Below are positions 7,895 to 16,392 of a DNA stretch of 40,600 nt, one piece after another. A program made the translations under genes and the position numbers. This DNA is from a virus. The DNA lies in IMG/VR virus record IMGVR_UViG_3300030419_004842, positions 1 through 40,600 of that record. One strand, written 5' to 3'. The notes under the pieces are model-generated. The model saw only the letters and a program-made list of their open reading frames with translations. It was not told the origin of the DNA and did no database searches. Every line of letters begins with the position of its first letter. Position 1 is the stretch's first letter.

Positions 7895-9451
7895 ATGAAT
7901 GATTTTGATATCAATAATTTTGAAGATGATAATGTTTGGGATTTAATTTGTGATGGTCAAACTAAAGGGGTATTTCAGCTAGAATCCCAGTTGGGCAGAT
8001 CTTGGGCCAAAAAGGTCCAGCCACGCAATATCAATGATTTAGCTGCATTAATATCCCTCATTCGTCCCGGTTGCCTAAGAGCTGTGACGGATGGCAAGTC
8101 CATGACACAACACTATTGCGACAGAAAAGCCAACAAAGATCCTGTCACTTATCCAGACGATTCTCTTGCGAATATTTTGTCTGAGACATACGGCGTTCTT
8201 GTTTACCAAGAGCAGTCTATGATGATAGCTCAAAAATTGGCTGGGTTTGACCTCAAGGAAGCCGACGATCTTCGAAAAGCCATCGGCAAAAAGAAAGCCA
8301 ACCTAATGGAAAAGGTGAAGGGAGCATTTCTCAAGGGAGCTGAGAAAGAGGGGGTTGTCACTAAAGAGGTTGCAGAGGAAATTTTTTCTTGGATCGAAAA
8401 GTCCAATAGATACGCATTTAATAAGTCACACGCAGTGTCATATGCAATCAATGCTTACTGGAGCGCGTATTGCAAACGATATAGGACCGTGCGATTCTAT
8501 GTGTCTTACTTAAACCATTCTGATCGGAAACCTGATTCCCAGAAAGAATTGAAAGAGCTTATTGTAGATGCCAAGCTTTCAGATATTGAGGTTTATCCGC
8601 CCAGACTTCAGCACCTTTACACAGACTTTTGCGCAAAGGACCAAAGAATATATTTTGGAATGAGGCACATTAAACATGTGGGAGAAAAAGAGTGCCAAAA
8701 AATAGAAGACATATGTAATGAAAAAGACATTTCGTCCTATGCGTGGATGGACATATTAACACGAGTCATACATAAAACAAGGCTAAACAAAAGAGCGGCT
8801 ATCGCTCTCATATCCGTAGGGGCGTTTAATGGCGCAAACAACACCATGGATCGAGAGCAAATGTTGTATGAATTTGATAGCTGGAAGGGCTTAACCGCCA
8901 GAGAGCAAGAATATATTGTTAATGCGCGAGATAGCTATGATAAAGATACCACTCTTTCGGAATGTATTGGAGACATGATCAATAATAGCAAGATTAACAG
9001 CCGAAGACTTACCACAGTTCTTGCCATTAAACAAATGTTGGACAAGCCTCCCCACGACCTAAAGGACAACATTCCTTTAATAGCGCAAAACGAGGAGAAG
9101 TACATGGGGTGTGCACTTACTTGCAGCAGAACAGATGCTATTAATATAAATTTTTCAAGTTCTTTGTGTCGAGATATTATAAAAGGGGCGATAACTGGTA
9201 AGACAAATGTTGTTGCTCAAGTTAGTTCTGTAAGGGAGTATAGGACCAAACGCGGTAAAAATCCGGGCCAATTAATGGCCTTCTTGTGCATTGAAGATAG
9301 CAGCGGATCATTAGATTCAGTGACAATCTTTCCAGAATCTTATGGAAAATACAGGGACTTGCTAATAGAGGGCAATACTGTTTTGATGGCTGGAGAAATT
9401 TCTAAAAAAGAAAACACTTCATTGATAATAAATAAAGTTTCGCAAATTTGA
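7895..9451 (+). CDS. dnaE: DNA polymerase III alpha, C-terminal half
   Basis: Second half of the polymerase (518 residues). It begins just before TKGVFQLES, the point at which the N-half stops in family alignments. It carries LIRPGC, YGVLVYQEQ, the ADDLRKAIGKKK block and YAFNKSHAVSYA, which form the fingers and nucleotide-binding region. A helix-hairpin-helix-type region and an OB fold follow near 430-518 (VVAQVSSVREYRTKRGK onward). The C-terminal tau-binding domain of bacterial DnaE is missing. It has no catalytic aspartate of its own, so it must pair with the product of 5375-6970. The ATG follows the exonuclease TAG with no gap. Confidence 0.9.
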   Translation: MNDFDINNFEDDNVWDLICDGQTKGVFQLESQLGRSWAKKVQPRNINDLAALISLIRPGCLRAVTDGKSMTQHYCDRKANKDPVTYPDDSLANILSETYGVLVYQEQSMMIAQKLAGFDLKEADDLRKAIGKKKANLMEKVKGAFLKGAEKEGVVTKEVAEEIFSWIEKSNRYAFNKSHAVSYAINAYWSAYCKRYRTVRFYVSYLNHSDRKPDSQKELKELIVDAKLSDIEVYPPRLQHLYTDFCAKDQRIYFGMRHIKHVGEKECQKIEDICNEKDISSYAWMDILTRVIHKTRLNKRAAIALISVGAFNGANNTMDREQMLYEFDSWKGLTAREQEYIVNARDSYDKDTTLSECIGDMINNSKINSRRLTTVLAIKQMLDKPPHDLKDNIPLIAQNEEKYMGCALTCSRTDAININFSSSLCRDIIKGAITGKTNVVAQVSSVREYRTKRGKNPGQLMAFLCIEDSSGSLDSVTIFPESYGKYRDLLIEGNTVLMAGEISKKENTSLIINKVSQI

Positions 9452-9461
9452 AAGGGTGTAG

Positions 9462-9770
9462 ATGAATAGATGTCATTTTTTAGGGAGGTTGACTGAAGAT
9501 CCCGAAGTCTATGATGCGCAAGGCACGCAAGTAGTACAATTCATCTTGGAGATTGAAGAGTATAGAAAAGACAAGCACGGCTCCAAAAAAAGGCGTGTAG
9601 ACCTATTGGACTTTGAAGCGTGGGACTCAGCGGCTCACGCAATAAGAAAATACGCTAGAATAGGGGACATCATGGCTGTTGAAGCAATAGCCAGAAGGGA
9701 CAGAGATGACTTCATAACCTTTAGGGTTACTACATTCAAGATTTTGCCACAGGATGATTTTGACGAATAA
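9462..9770 (+). CDS. ssb: Single-stranded DNA-binding protein
   Basis: OB-fold SSB of 102 residues. It begins NRCHFLGRLTEDPEV, the typical first strand of SSB proteins, and continues through VDLLDFEAWDSAAHAIRKY. The C-terminal tip is acidic (DDFDE), like the protein-interaction tail of bacterial SSB but without the final phenylalanine. It is shorter than E. coli SSB because the flexible linker is nearly absent. It starts behind AAAGGG, ten bases after the polymerase gene, and its TAA overlaps the first glycosyltransferase ATG, so the replication operon runs directly into the glycan island. Confidence 0.85.
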   Translation: MNRCHFLGRLTEDPEVYDAQGTQVVQFILEIEEYRKDKHGSKKRRVDLLDFEAWDSAAHAIRKYARIGDIMAVEAIARRDRDDFITFRVTTFKILPQDDFDE

Positions 9771-11410
9771 TGAAAAATAAAAAAGTTTTGTTTTGCTCGG
9801 AGGCTTCGTGGCTAACAACTGGCTACTCTGTGTACACAGGGGAGGTTCTATCGAGACTGAATCAAGTGGATGGCCTTGAAGTCGCGGAACTTGCGTGCTA
9901 CGCTGGGCCCAACGACCCACACCTAGAATCAGTACCTTGGAAAGTCTATCCTAATAAGCCCGACCCCAGTCATCCACAGTTGGCTCTCTATAACAACAGC
10001 CCCAGTTCGCAGTTTGGCGAATTTTCTTTTAATCAGGTGTTACTTGATTTTCAGCCCGATATTGTCATGGATATACGTGACTGGTGGATGATGGAGTATC
10101 AGCAACGGTCACCATTCCGTGATTTTTTTCACTGGGCGATCATGCCCACGGTAGACGCTGAGCCACAAGACGTACAATGGATAAACACTTATTCATCTGC
10201 CGATGCTGTGTTTGCCTACTCTGAGTTTGGTCGCGATACCATGTTGAGCCAATCCGATAATCTTAAGTTTATTGATTTGGCTCCACCCGCAGCTAGTAAT
10301 AGCTTTTTTCCAGTGTTGGACAAGGCACAACATAAGTTGAAAATGGGCATAGACCCAGAGACCATGATTGTTGGCACCGTCATGCGCAACCAAAGAAGAA
10401 AGTTATACCCAGACCTTTTTGAATCCTTTAGAGAGTTCTTAGATCGCACCCAAGACCCTAATGTATTTCTTTATTGCCACACGTATTATCCCGACATTGG
10501 ATGGGATCTCCCCACCCTAATGGATAAATTCAATATTGCGAACAGGGTGCTATTTACATATAAATGCAAGCAGTGTGGCGAAATTTCTCCAGACTTCTTT
10601 CAGGACGCTGTTCAGCTTTGTCCGTCATGCGGAACCATGACAAAACAATTGACGGGAATCGCCAATTCCATAAGCGAACAAGAATTGAGCAAAATATATA
10701 ACCTGTTTGATATCTATGTACAGTACGCTAACAGCGAGGGCTTTGGAATGCCACAGCTAGAAGCGGCATACTGTGGCCTTCCCTTAATTTCAACCTATTA
10801 TTCCGCAATGCAATCCGTTGTCGATAATTTGGGGGCGGTTGGCATTAAGCCGCTTGCATATTCAGTAGAATGTGAAACGGGATGTAAGCGTGCGATTCCA
10901 GATAATGCGGCCTTCGTGGATTCTCTGGTGGAGATGCATGAAAACAAGGACAAGCTACCCCAACTTGGCAATAATATCAACCAACGGGCTAGGGATACAT
11001 ATACGTGGGACAAAACCGCCGATGTGTGGTTATCGCACATCAACTCAGTAGAGCCGAAAGATCCGCGACAAACTTGGTTTTCGCCGCCTAAAATTTTTCA
11101 ACCAGCGCAACAATTGCCTCAAGGTGGCAGCATGATTGATAAAGTCAATTTCATTTTTACCAATATGTTACATAAACCTGAATGGCTTGGTGGCTATCTA
11201 TGGAAAAGGGTTCTGCGAGATTGTACATTCGGCTACAGGTGTGAAAACTTAAACAAAGATTTTTATTTTAGTGAGTCGCATGTCCAATCTTATACATCCA
11301 ATCAGCCATTCTCCATCAATGAAGCAGCTCAAGAAATGATCCATTTTAGAAATCAAATTAATCAATGGGAACAACAGCGCTCCCAGATGATTGGAGGAAC
11401 TTCGCAATGA
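9770..11410 (+). CDS. GT4-type glycosyltransferase with zinc-ribbon insert
   Basis: Glycosyltransferase of 546 residues with a GT-B fold. The N-terminal domain opens with VLFCSEAS and TTGYSVYTGEVL, and the C-terminal domain has the family EGFGMPQLEAAYCGLPLI block near 323-340. Between them, around 265-287, a CxxC...CxxC zinc ribbon (CKQCG and CPSCG) is inserted, which is unusual for GT4 enzymes. About 120 residues after the catalytic domain are of unknown function. It is first in the glycan island and coupled to SSB (TAATG). Donor and acceptor are unknown. Confidence 0.82.
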   Translation: MKNKKVLFCSEASWLTTGYSVYTGEVLSRLNQVDGLEVAELACYAGPNDPHLESVPWKVYPNKPDPSHPQLALYNNSPSSQFGEFSFNQVLLDFQPDIVMDIRDWWMMEYQQRSPFRDFFHWAIMPTVDAEPQDVQWINTYSSADAVFAYSEFGRDTMLSQSDNLKFIDLAPPAASNSFFPVLDKAQHKLKMGIDPETMIVGTVMRNQRRKLYPDLFESFREFLDRTQDPNVFLYCHTYYPDIGWDLPTLMDKFNIANRVLFTYKCKQCGEISPDFFQDAVQLCPSCGTMTKQLTGIANSISEQELSKIYNLFDIYVQYANSEGFGMPQLEAAYCGLPLISTYYSAMQSVVDNLGAVGIKPLAYSVECETGCKRAIPDNAAFVDSLVEMHENKDKLPQLGNNINQRARDTYTWDKTADVWLSHINSVEPKDPRQTWFSPPKIFQPAQQLPQGGSMIDKVNFIFTNMLHKPEWLGGYLWKRVLRDCTFGYRCENLNKDFYFSESHVQSYTSNQPFSINEAAQEMIHFRNQINQWEQQRSQMIGGTSQ

Positions 11411-12417
11411 TTAGCTTTATTATTCAGGGCCCAACACACGGTGCGCCAGAATTCGATTCTGACTACGGAAAAATAGCAAGTATGCACGCAATGTCAAAAT
11501 GGACTGGGCAATCCGTAGTGCAAACTGACTATACTTTTACATCACAGGACAGCATTGACTCATTAAGAAAATGGTATCCGGGTTGCGAGATTATAATCTC
11601 CTGTTCCACGGGTGACGCTGACGACCTGAAGGATGTGGATCAGTTGTTTTACTATGGGCAGGATGTAGAATCAGGGCTTAACAAGCAAATACTTACCAGT
11701 CAAGCGGTTAAGCACGCCACATACGACATAGTGTGCAAAATACGTAGCGACATGATTGCGGGAAGCAATGACTTGTTATGGTACGTCCGCAATGAGTTAG
11801 AGTCCAGACAGCGATACAAGAGAAACGAAAAATATGCCATGTTCAAAAGGTTTGTTTTTGTCCTTAATTACTTTTCTTACGTGGGGCTATTGTATCATCC
11901 ATCTGATTGGATGTTCTTAGGACTTAAGGAGGATGTGCAAAGCATATTTGACATTCCACTAGACTCCTCCGAAGATTCGGGGTGGGCAGTGGGGCCAGAA
12001 CAATATATGTGTCTTCGGTGTATGGAGAATAACGGTTTTGAAAAATATATAGACTATGAGTGGGTAACCAAGAAGGCCAGCTCGACTGACACACAGGGCC
12101 GGTCGAAAGACGTGGCTAAAAACAATATTGCCCACGATAAAGTGGAATACGCAAAGCATGACTGGTGGAATGTTTTTTATAATAATTTTTACGTTCTAAA
12201 CACGGGATGGTATCCACGCAAATTAACGGCCAAGCAAAAAGAAGTAATAAGTAACATGGAATCCCAGATGAATGCTCAACAATGGTATCATGGTCCGGGT
12301 CAATCCGGCCTCATGTGTCAGAAATACCCCCATAGAGTTGGCAGTAGTAATGTGGACATAATAAATCATATCGAGTGGGCGAAAGAGCACTGGAAACGAG
12401 TGGGGGGCGGGGAATAA
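11407..12417 (+). CDS. WavE-like lipopolysaccharide glycosyltransferase
   Basis: Protein of about 336 residues resembling WavE, a core-lipopolysaccharide synthesis protein. It begins ISFIIQGPTHG, has SLRKWYPGCEIIISCS near 55-70, then NKQILTSQAVKHA and the KIRSDM acidic motif near 115, in the order known for WavE. I place the start at ATG 11407, behind GGAGGAAC and overlapping the previous TGA; an upstream in-frame start at 11365 would lie deep in the preceding gene. It probably transfers a sugar to an envelope-type glycan. Confidence 0.7.
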   Translation: MISFIIQGPTHGAPEFDSDYGKIASMHAMSKWTGQSVVQTDYTFTSQDSIDSLRKWYPGCEIIISCSTGDADDLKDVDQLFYYGQDVESGLNKQILTSQAVKHATYDIVCKIRSDMIAGSNDLLWYVRNELESRQRYKRNEKYAMFKRFVFVLNYFSYVGLLYHPSDWMFLGLKEDVQSIFDIPLDSSEDSGWAVGPEQYMCLRCMENNGFEKYIDYEWVTKKASSTDTQGRSKDVAKNNIAHDKVEYAKHDWWNVFYNNFYVLNTGWYPRKLTAKQKEVISNMESQMNAQQWYHGPGQSGLMCQKYPHRVGSSNVDIINHIEWAKEHWKRVGGGE

Positions 12418-12419
12418 AG

Positions 12420-13064
12420 ATGAAAGATTTTGAATATGCCTATAGCCTTTTAGAGGCACGCGCTTGTGAACCACGATCAGATCTAAGAGATCCCTTGCTT
12501 CAAGAGATCTTATCATCTTTTGGCAGTGAGTCGATCAGTATTTTTCAGGTGGGGGCCATAGAGTCACTTGATGCTGGTTTTCGAGTTGGTTCTGGGTGGA
12601 GCGATGTCATATTTGGGGAACATATAAAAAAACATGGCGGACAAATAACAGTGGTCGATATTGACCTAGACCATCTAGCGCATTCAGTATTGATGGCTAG
12701 TGGCTTAGGTTATAAAATACAGCCCATATACGGAGACGCGGTGGACTATATTAAGGAAGGCCATGACTTATATTATTTAGATGGCGCCGATGAAACACAA
12801 GACACGAAGATTGGTGGAAATAAACAGACGCTAGAGCAATTTAAAAAAATAGAACATACCAAATCTGTAGTTATGGTTGACGATGCAAAAACAAAAGCGG
12901 TGGAGCTAATCGAACACCTAAATGAAAAAGAGATTGCATTTACCACACATGAAATAAAGATGCCCCACTTGGCCAAGTTGTTGCATAATTTAGATACGCC
13001 TCCCTCGAAGAACGCACCCATAATTACCACTATGATAATCATTGACATGAGAGAAAATTCATGA
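12420..13064 (+). CDS. Class I SAM-dependent methyltransferase-like protein
   Basis: Protein of about 214 residues. The Rossmann-like SAM region includes IFQVGAIES (motif I position, degenerate glycine pattern), TVVDIDLDH (acidic loop) and DLYYLDGADE. A similar layout occurs in small sugar or class I methyltransferases of surface-polysaccharide clusters. The start at 12420 follows a purine-rich GGGGCGGGG stretch two bases after the upstream stop; an in-frame ATG at 12375 would lie inside the preceding gene. It overlaps the next gene by four bases. The substrate is unknown, and the weak motif I leaves some doubt. Confidence 0.55.
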   Translation: MKDFEYAYSLLEARACEPRSDLRDPLLQEILSSFGSESISIFQVGAIESLDAGFRVGSGWSDVIFGEHIKKHGGQITVVDIDLDHLAHSVLMASGLGYKIQPIYGDAVDYIKEGHDLYYLDGADETQDTKIGGNKQTLEQFKKIEHTKSVVMVDDAKTKAVELIEHLNEKEIAFTTHEIKMPHLAKLLHNLDTPPSKNAPIITTMIIIDMRENS

Positions 13065-14146
13065 AAGTACTATATATCGGCAACTATAGAGATGGAACGG
13101 GCTGGGGCAACGCCTGCCTTAATAATATCTTAGCCATGGATTCTGTGGGCATTGACGTGGTTCCACGGGCCATCTCGTTTGAAGAATCCACTCAAGATTA
13201 TCCAGACAGAATCAAGGAACTAGAGTTGCAGTCTAATGAGGACTGTGACATCTGCATACAACACACGCTACCACATCTGTATTCATACGACGCCAACTAT
13301 AAAAACATAGCATTTCTAGAGACGGAATCTAGCCACTTTAAAGATACTGGATGGCAGGACTACATTAATATTATGGATGAATTATGGGTGCCATGTGAAC
13401 AGAACAAGAAAGCAGCGGAGTCTAGCGGTGTAATAAATCCCATTCATGTAATACCGCACTCCTTAAACATTTCCGAATATAACACAATACCGCAAGGCAA
13501 CAAAGTACAAGAACTACAAAACACGTTTAATTTTATATTCGTGGGCGAATTTATAGAAAGAAAAAACCTACAGGCTCTTCTGAAGGCTTTTCATATGGAA
13601 TTTGAGCTATACGAGCCAGTAAATCTAATGATTAAAACGTCTGGAGCAACTTTGGATGCGGTACAGGGCTTTTGTGATCACGTAAAAAAGGGACTCAAGT
13701 TGCGACAAGCCTATAAGAGTGAAATTGTAGTTTGCGGTAAACTGGATCGCAAAGACTACTTATCAGTATTTGATCAGTGTCACTCTTTTGTGATGCCGTC
13801 TCGCGGAGAAGCGTTTTGCATACCGGCCCTTGAGGCAATGGCAATTGGAATTCCTGTAATACACACAAAGAACACTGGCATGGATGACTTCTGTTTTGGT
13901 AATGCTGTTTCGTCCATCAGCTCTCCGTGCTTTGGTTCCGTTCAGTCGTTGCCAAACTTAGATACAGCCAAGAGCGACTGGGAAGAAATTAATATCAGGG
14001 AGCTGTGTGCTGCGATGAGGGCATCCTACTCCAAATGGAATTCAGGGGAGGCCGAACAGGAAAGTGCGGCTGCACGAAAAGCGGCCCAAAGTTACGACCA
14101 TAAAACTGTAGGACAAAAAATTAAGGAGTTATTGCGTGACTGCTAA
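13061..14146 (+). CDS. GT4-type glycosyltransferase
   Basis: GT-B glycosyltransferase of 361 residues. The N-terminal domain starts VLYIGNYRDGTGWGNA, FIFVGEFIERKNL near 160 opens the C-terminal donor-binding domain, and the E-x7-E signature is in SRGEAFCIPALEAMAIGIPVI near 246-266. The length is normal for the family. It overlaps both neighbours (ATGA upstream; GTG of the next gene inside its 3' end). It probably adds one sugar in the glycan built by this cluster; specificity cannot be read from sequence. Confidence 0.85.
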   Translation: MKVLYIGNYRDGTGWGNACLNNILAMDSVGIDVVPRAISFEESTQDYPDRIKELELQSNEDCDICIQHTLPHLYSYDANYKNIAFLETESSHFKDTGWQDYINIMDELWVPCEQNKKAAESSGVINPIHVIPHSLNISEYNTIPQGNKVQELQNTFNFIFVGEFIERKNLQALLKAFHMEFELYEPVNLMIKTSGATLDAVQGFCDHVKKGLKLRQAYKSEIVVCGKLDRKDYLSVFDQCHSFVMPSRGEAFCIPALEAMAIGIPVIHTKNTGMDDFCFGNAVSSISSPCFGSVQSLPNLDTAKSDWEEINIRELCAAMRASYSKWNSGEAEQESAAARKAAQSYDHKTVGQKIKELLRDC

Positions 14147-15164
14147 TGCGACACCAAGGGCCATCCGGTCTCTCATGAGAAAGATTTCCAGAGACAGGAA
14201 ACTAAATATACTCACATTTGCCACCCACGAAAGATATGAGGAAAATCTTTGCAAAACCGGGCATGAGTTTTATTCTCTCAATATAGGCAAACAATGGGAT
14301 GAGACATATGCGCCGGTGCCACATAACTACCACATTATTAATCAGTTGCCACATTATATAGATTTTGATTTGGTGCTTGCTCACACTAACGATGAGCGTT
14401 TACATGTTGCGCACAGCCATCTATCCAGAACAGCAAACTCTTCTTATAATAGAATGACAATACCTATCTTAAGACATACTCACACACTGCCGGATATCAG
14501 GTATGATACCAGACAACAAATACAGTCTTTACATGACAATTTTGTAGATCATAGCTCCTTCATATCAAACTACAGCAGATCGGCATGGGGTTTTGATTCC
14601 AAGACGGCAAGCGTTGTTGAGCACGGAATAGATACTGATTTTTGGAGGCCAGATCCACAAATCACAAAAAACAATGTTTGTCTATCGGTGGTAAACGATT
14701 GGCCCAACAGGGACTGGTGTTGTGGATTCAAGCTATGGCAAGAAACAAGCCACGGTTTACCGGTAGCGGTGGTGGGCAAATGTCCCGGTTTCTCTGAGCC
14801 CGCACAGTCAACAGCACATTTACGGCAGATATACCAATCTTCTAGGATTTTTTACAACACCTCATTGCACTCACCGGTTCCTACCGCTTTAATGGAGGCA
14901 ATGGCGTGTGGGTGTGCTATAGTTTCTACTGCTACCTGCATGATTCCGGAAATTATTCAGCACGGGGAAAATGGCCTTATATCCAATGACCCAGAAGAGC
15001 TGCGACAATTTTTAGAGATGCTGCTAAAAGACGAGAAAGCTGCCATAAAAATGGGCCAAAACGCAGCCAAGACTATAAAAACTAAGTATAGTATCTCAAA
15101 CTTTGTTGACGGGTGGAATGAGTTATTGTATACTACAATTGAGAACTACAAGGAGTCACAATGA
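14136..15164 (+). CDS. GT4-type glycosyltransferase
   Basis: Glycosyltransferase of 342 residues with GT1/GT4 features: an N-terminal acceptor domain with LVLAHTND, a VEHGIDTDFWRPD linker near 167, and the donor site HSPVPTALMEAMACGCAIVST near 245-265, followed by the usual ENGLI block. The GTG start is fixed by AAGGAG seven bases upstream and overlaps the previous gene by 11 bases. The N-terminus is basic (about 20 residues) and could bind membrane phospholipid, though no hydrophobic segment is present. The sugar is not known. Confidence 0.83.
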   Translation: MTANATPRAIRSLMRKISRDRKLNILTFATHERYEENLCKTGHEFYSLNIGKQWDETYAPVPHNYHIINQLPHYIDFDLVLAHTNDERLHVAHSHLSRTANSSYNRMTIPILRHTHTLPDIRYDTRQQIQSLHDNFVDHSSFISNYSRSAWGFDSKTASVVEHGIDTDFWRPDPQITKNNVCLSVVNDWPNRDWCCGFKLWQETSHGLPVAVVGKCPGFSEPAQSTAHLRQIYQSSRIFYNTSLHSPVPTALMEAMACGCAIVSTATCMIPEIIQHGENGLISNDPEELRQFLEMLLKDEKAAIKMGQNAAKTIKTKYSISNFVDGWNELLYTTIENYKESQ

Positions 15165-15583
15165 ACATATATCTATCTCCAAACGAACCAGTAGATAAAT
15201 CATATCAGTGGGTGCAAAACATTGCCACATTAGGTGGCCTTGTTTCAGATAGCGAGGCGAGAACAATCATCTGTGACATGTTTTTAGCGCAGTTCACGTA
15301 TGGCGAAATACCGCAAGTATTGGCGCACCTTTATAAAAAAATGAGAACGGGATGCGAGCTGACCATAATAGAGCCAGATTTAAATTTTATTTCTAGATAC
15401 GTACTAAAAAATGGCATCAATCAGGAATACCTATCCCAAACTGTTTTTGCGGGAGGGGCCCTTAAAAGTATTCCAGACATGGAGACAGTTATTGCAGGAC
15501 TACCCGCAAATATGCAGATTGTGCATAGAGGATTCGATGAGGAGTCTTGTAAGTCACTACTTAAAATTAGAAGGAGCGCGTGA
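15161..15583 (+). CDS. Short methyltransferase-like protein
   Basis: Protein of 140 residues resembling the second half of small SAM methyltransferases found in sugar clusters: ARTIICDMFLAQFTYGEIPQ followed by YKKMRTGCELTIIEPD, the place where such proteins have the late Rossmann strands. No glycine-rich SAM motif is visible, so it could be a truncated, non-catalytic or partner protein. ATGA overlap upstream and a coupled start downstream place it in the operon. The assignment is tentative. Confidence 0.45.
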   Translation: MNIYLSPNEPVDKSYQWVQNIATLGGLVSDSEARTIICDMFLAQFTYGEIPQVLAHLYKKMRTGCELTIIEPDLNFISRYVLKNGINQEYLSQTVFAGGALKSIPDMETVIAGLPANMQIVHRGFDEESCKSLLKIRRSA

Positions 15584-16392
15584 TCATTATGAGTGTGGAT
15601 AGGGCACAAACCATATGCAAGAACTGCGTCTTTGCAGTTAAAAAAAATGTAGGCTCCTCCCACGAGCAGAGCGGGTGTCTCATGGATAGAGCTAGAAAAC
15701 TGGGAGTTGCAGAAGTAGCAGATGGCGACTATGTGCTTAAGCGATATTGCAATACATTTAGGCCGCAGGAATGGCTAGAGACACTATCAGCCGAACAACA
15801 AATGAACGCGAGTCAAGTAGTGTTAGATGAGGTTGCAATACGCATGGGCTTTATTGTGCGACTAGATCCTACACCAGATGCCATTAGTCAGCTAAGAATA
15901 ACGCTAGAAGACATAGCGAATCAGGAAGACCACGCTCCGGCATACGTGGTTGTCATAACACCAAAGGTGGAATACAACGAAGAAATTTGGGATCTTTTTC
16001 TTGAGTTCTTTGGGGATCGTAAGGGCGTCAAATTTCATATTACGCAAACACAGCAAGATACATTTGACGTAGACGCGGCCTTTGAGCACGCTCAAAATGG
16101 ATGGATGTATCTAACGACAACTGGCGAACGAGTAATGAGAAACCTGATGGCCAAAGTTAATAAATTGGTCAATGTGGACATGAAGCAACTAATGGTGGTC
16201 AGGCCATATAAGGACATGAATGGCTTTATGTTTCCTGCGTACTTGTTTAAGTTCCTCAACGGCAATAAGCCCAAGGTATACGGAGACGAGACAGTGGACG
16301 CGGGATCATTTATAGAAAAAATAGAAACAGCGGCTAAGGATAGCTCTCCAGAGCTGTTTATTGATTGGAGCGAATTTAAAAATGAAACCTAA
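15580..16392 (+). CDS. Cys4-motif protein of the glycan cluster
   Basis: Protein of 267-270 residues with an N-terminal four-cysteine module (CKNC, then a cysteine about 16 residues on in SGCLMD, then RYCNTFRP) that could bind zinc or Fe-S. The remaining 200 residues are alpha/beta and resemble a glycosyltransferase A fold without an obvious DxD (VVVITPKVEYNEE, MYLTTTGERVM). I do not recognise a named family. The start is either GTG 15580, only three bases from AAGGAG, or ATG 15589, twelve bases away. It overlaps the upstream gene and the following GT2 gene. Confidence 0.6.
   Translation: MIIMSVDRAQTICKNCVFAVKKNVGSSHEQSGCLMDRARKLGVAEVADGDYVLKRYCNTFRPQEWLETLSAEQQMNASQVVLDEVAIRMGFIVRLDPTPDAISQLRITLEDIANQEDHAPAYVVVITPKVEYNEEIWDLFLEFFGDRKGVKFHITQTQQDTFDVDAAFEHAQNGWMYLTTTGERVMRNLMAKVNKLVNVDMKQLMVVRPYKDMNGFMFPAYLFKFLNGNKPKVYGDETVDAGSFIEKIETAAKDSSPELFIDWSEFKNET

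Noticed and set aside
6900-7960. Split intein at the polymerase break
   Set aside because: No CLS-type N-intein start, no HN/C ending and no nucleophile at the junctions; the halves simply stop and start.
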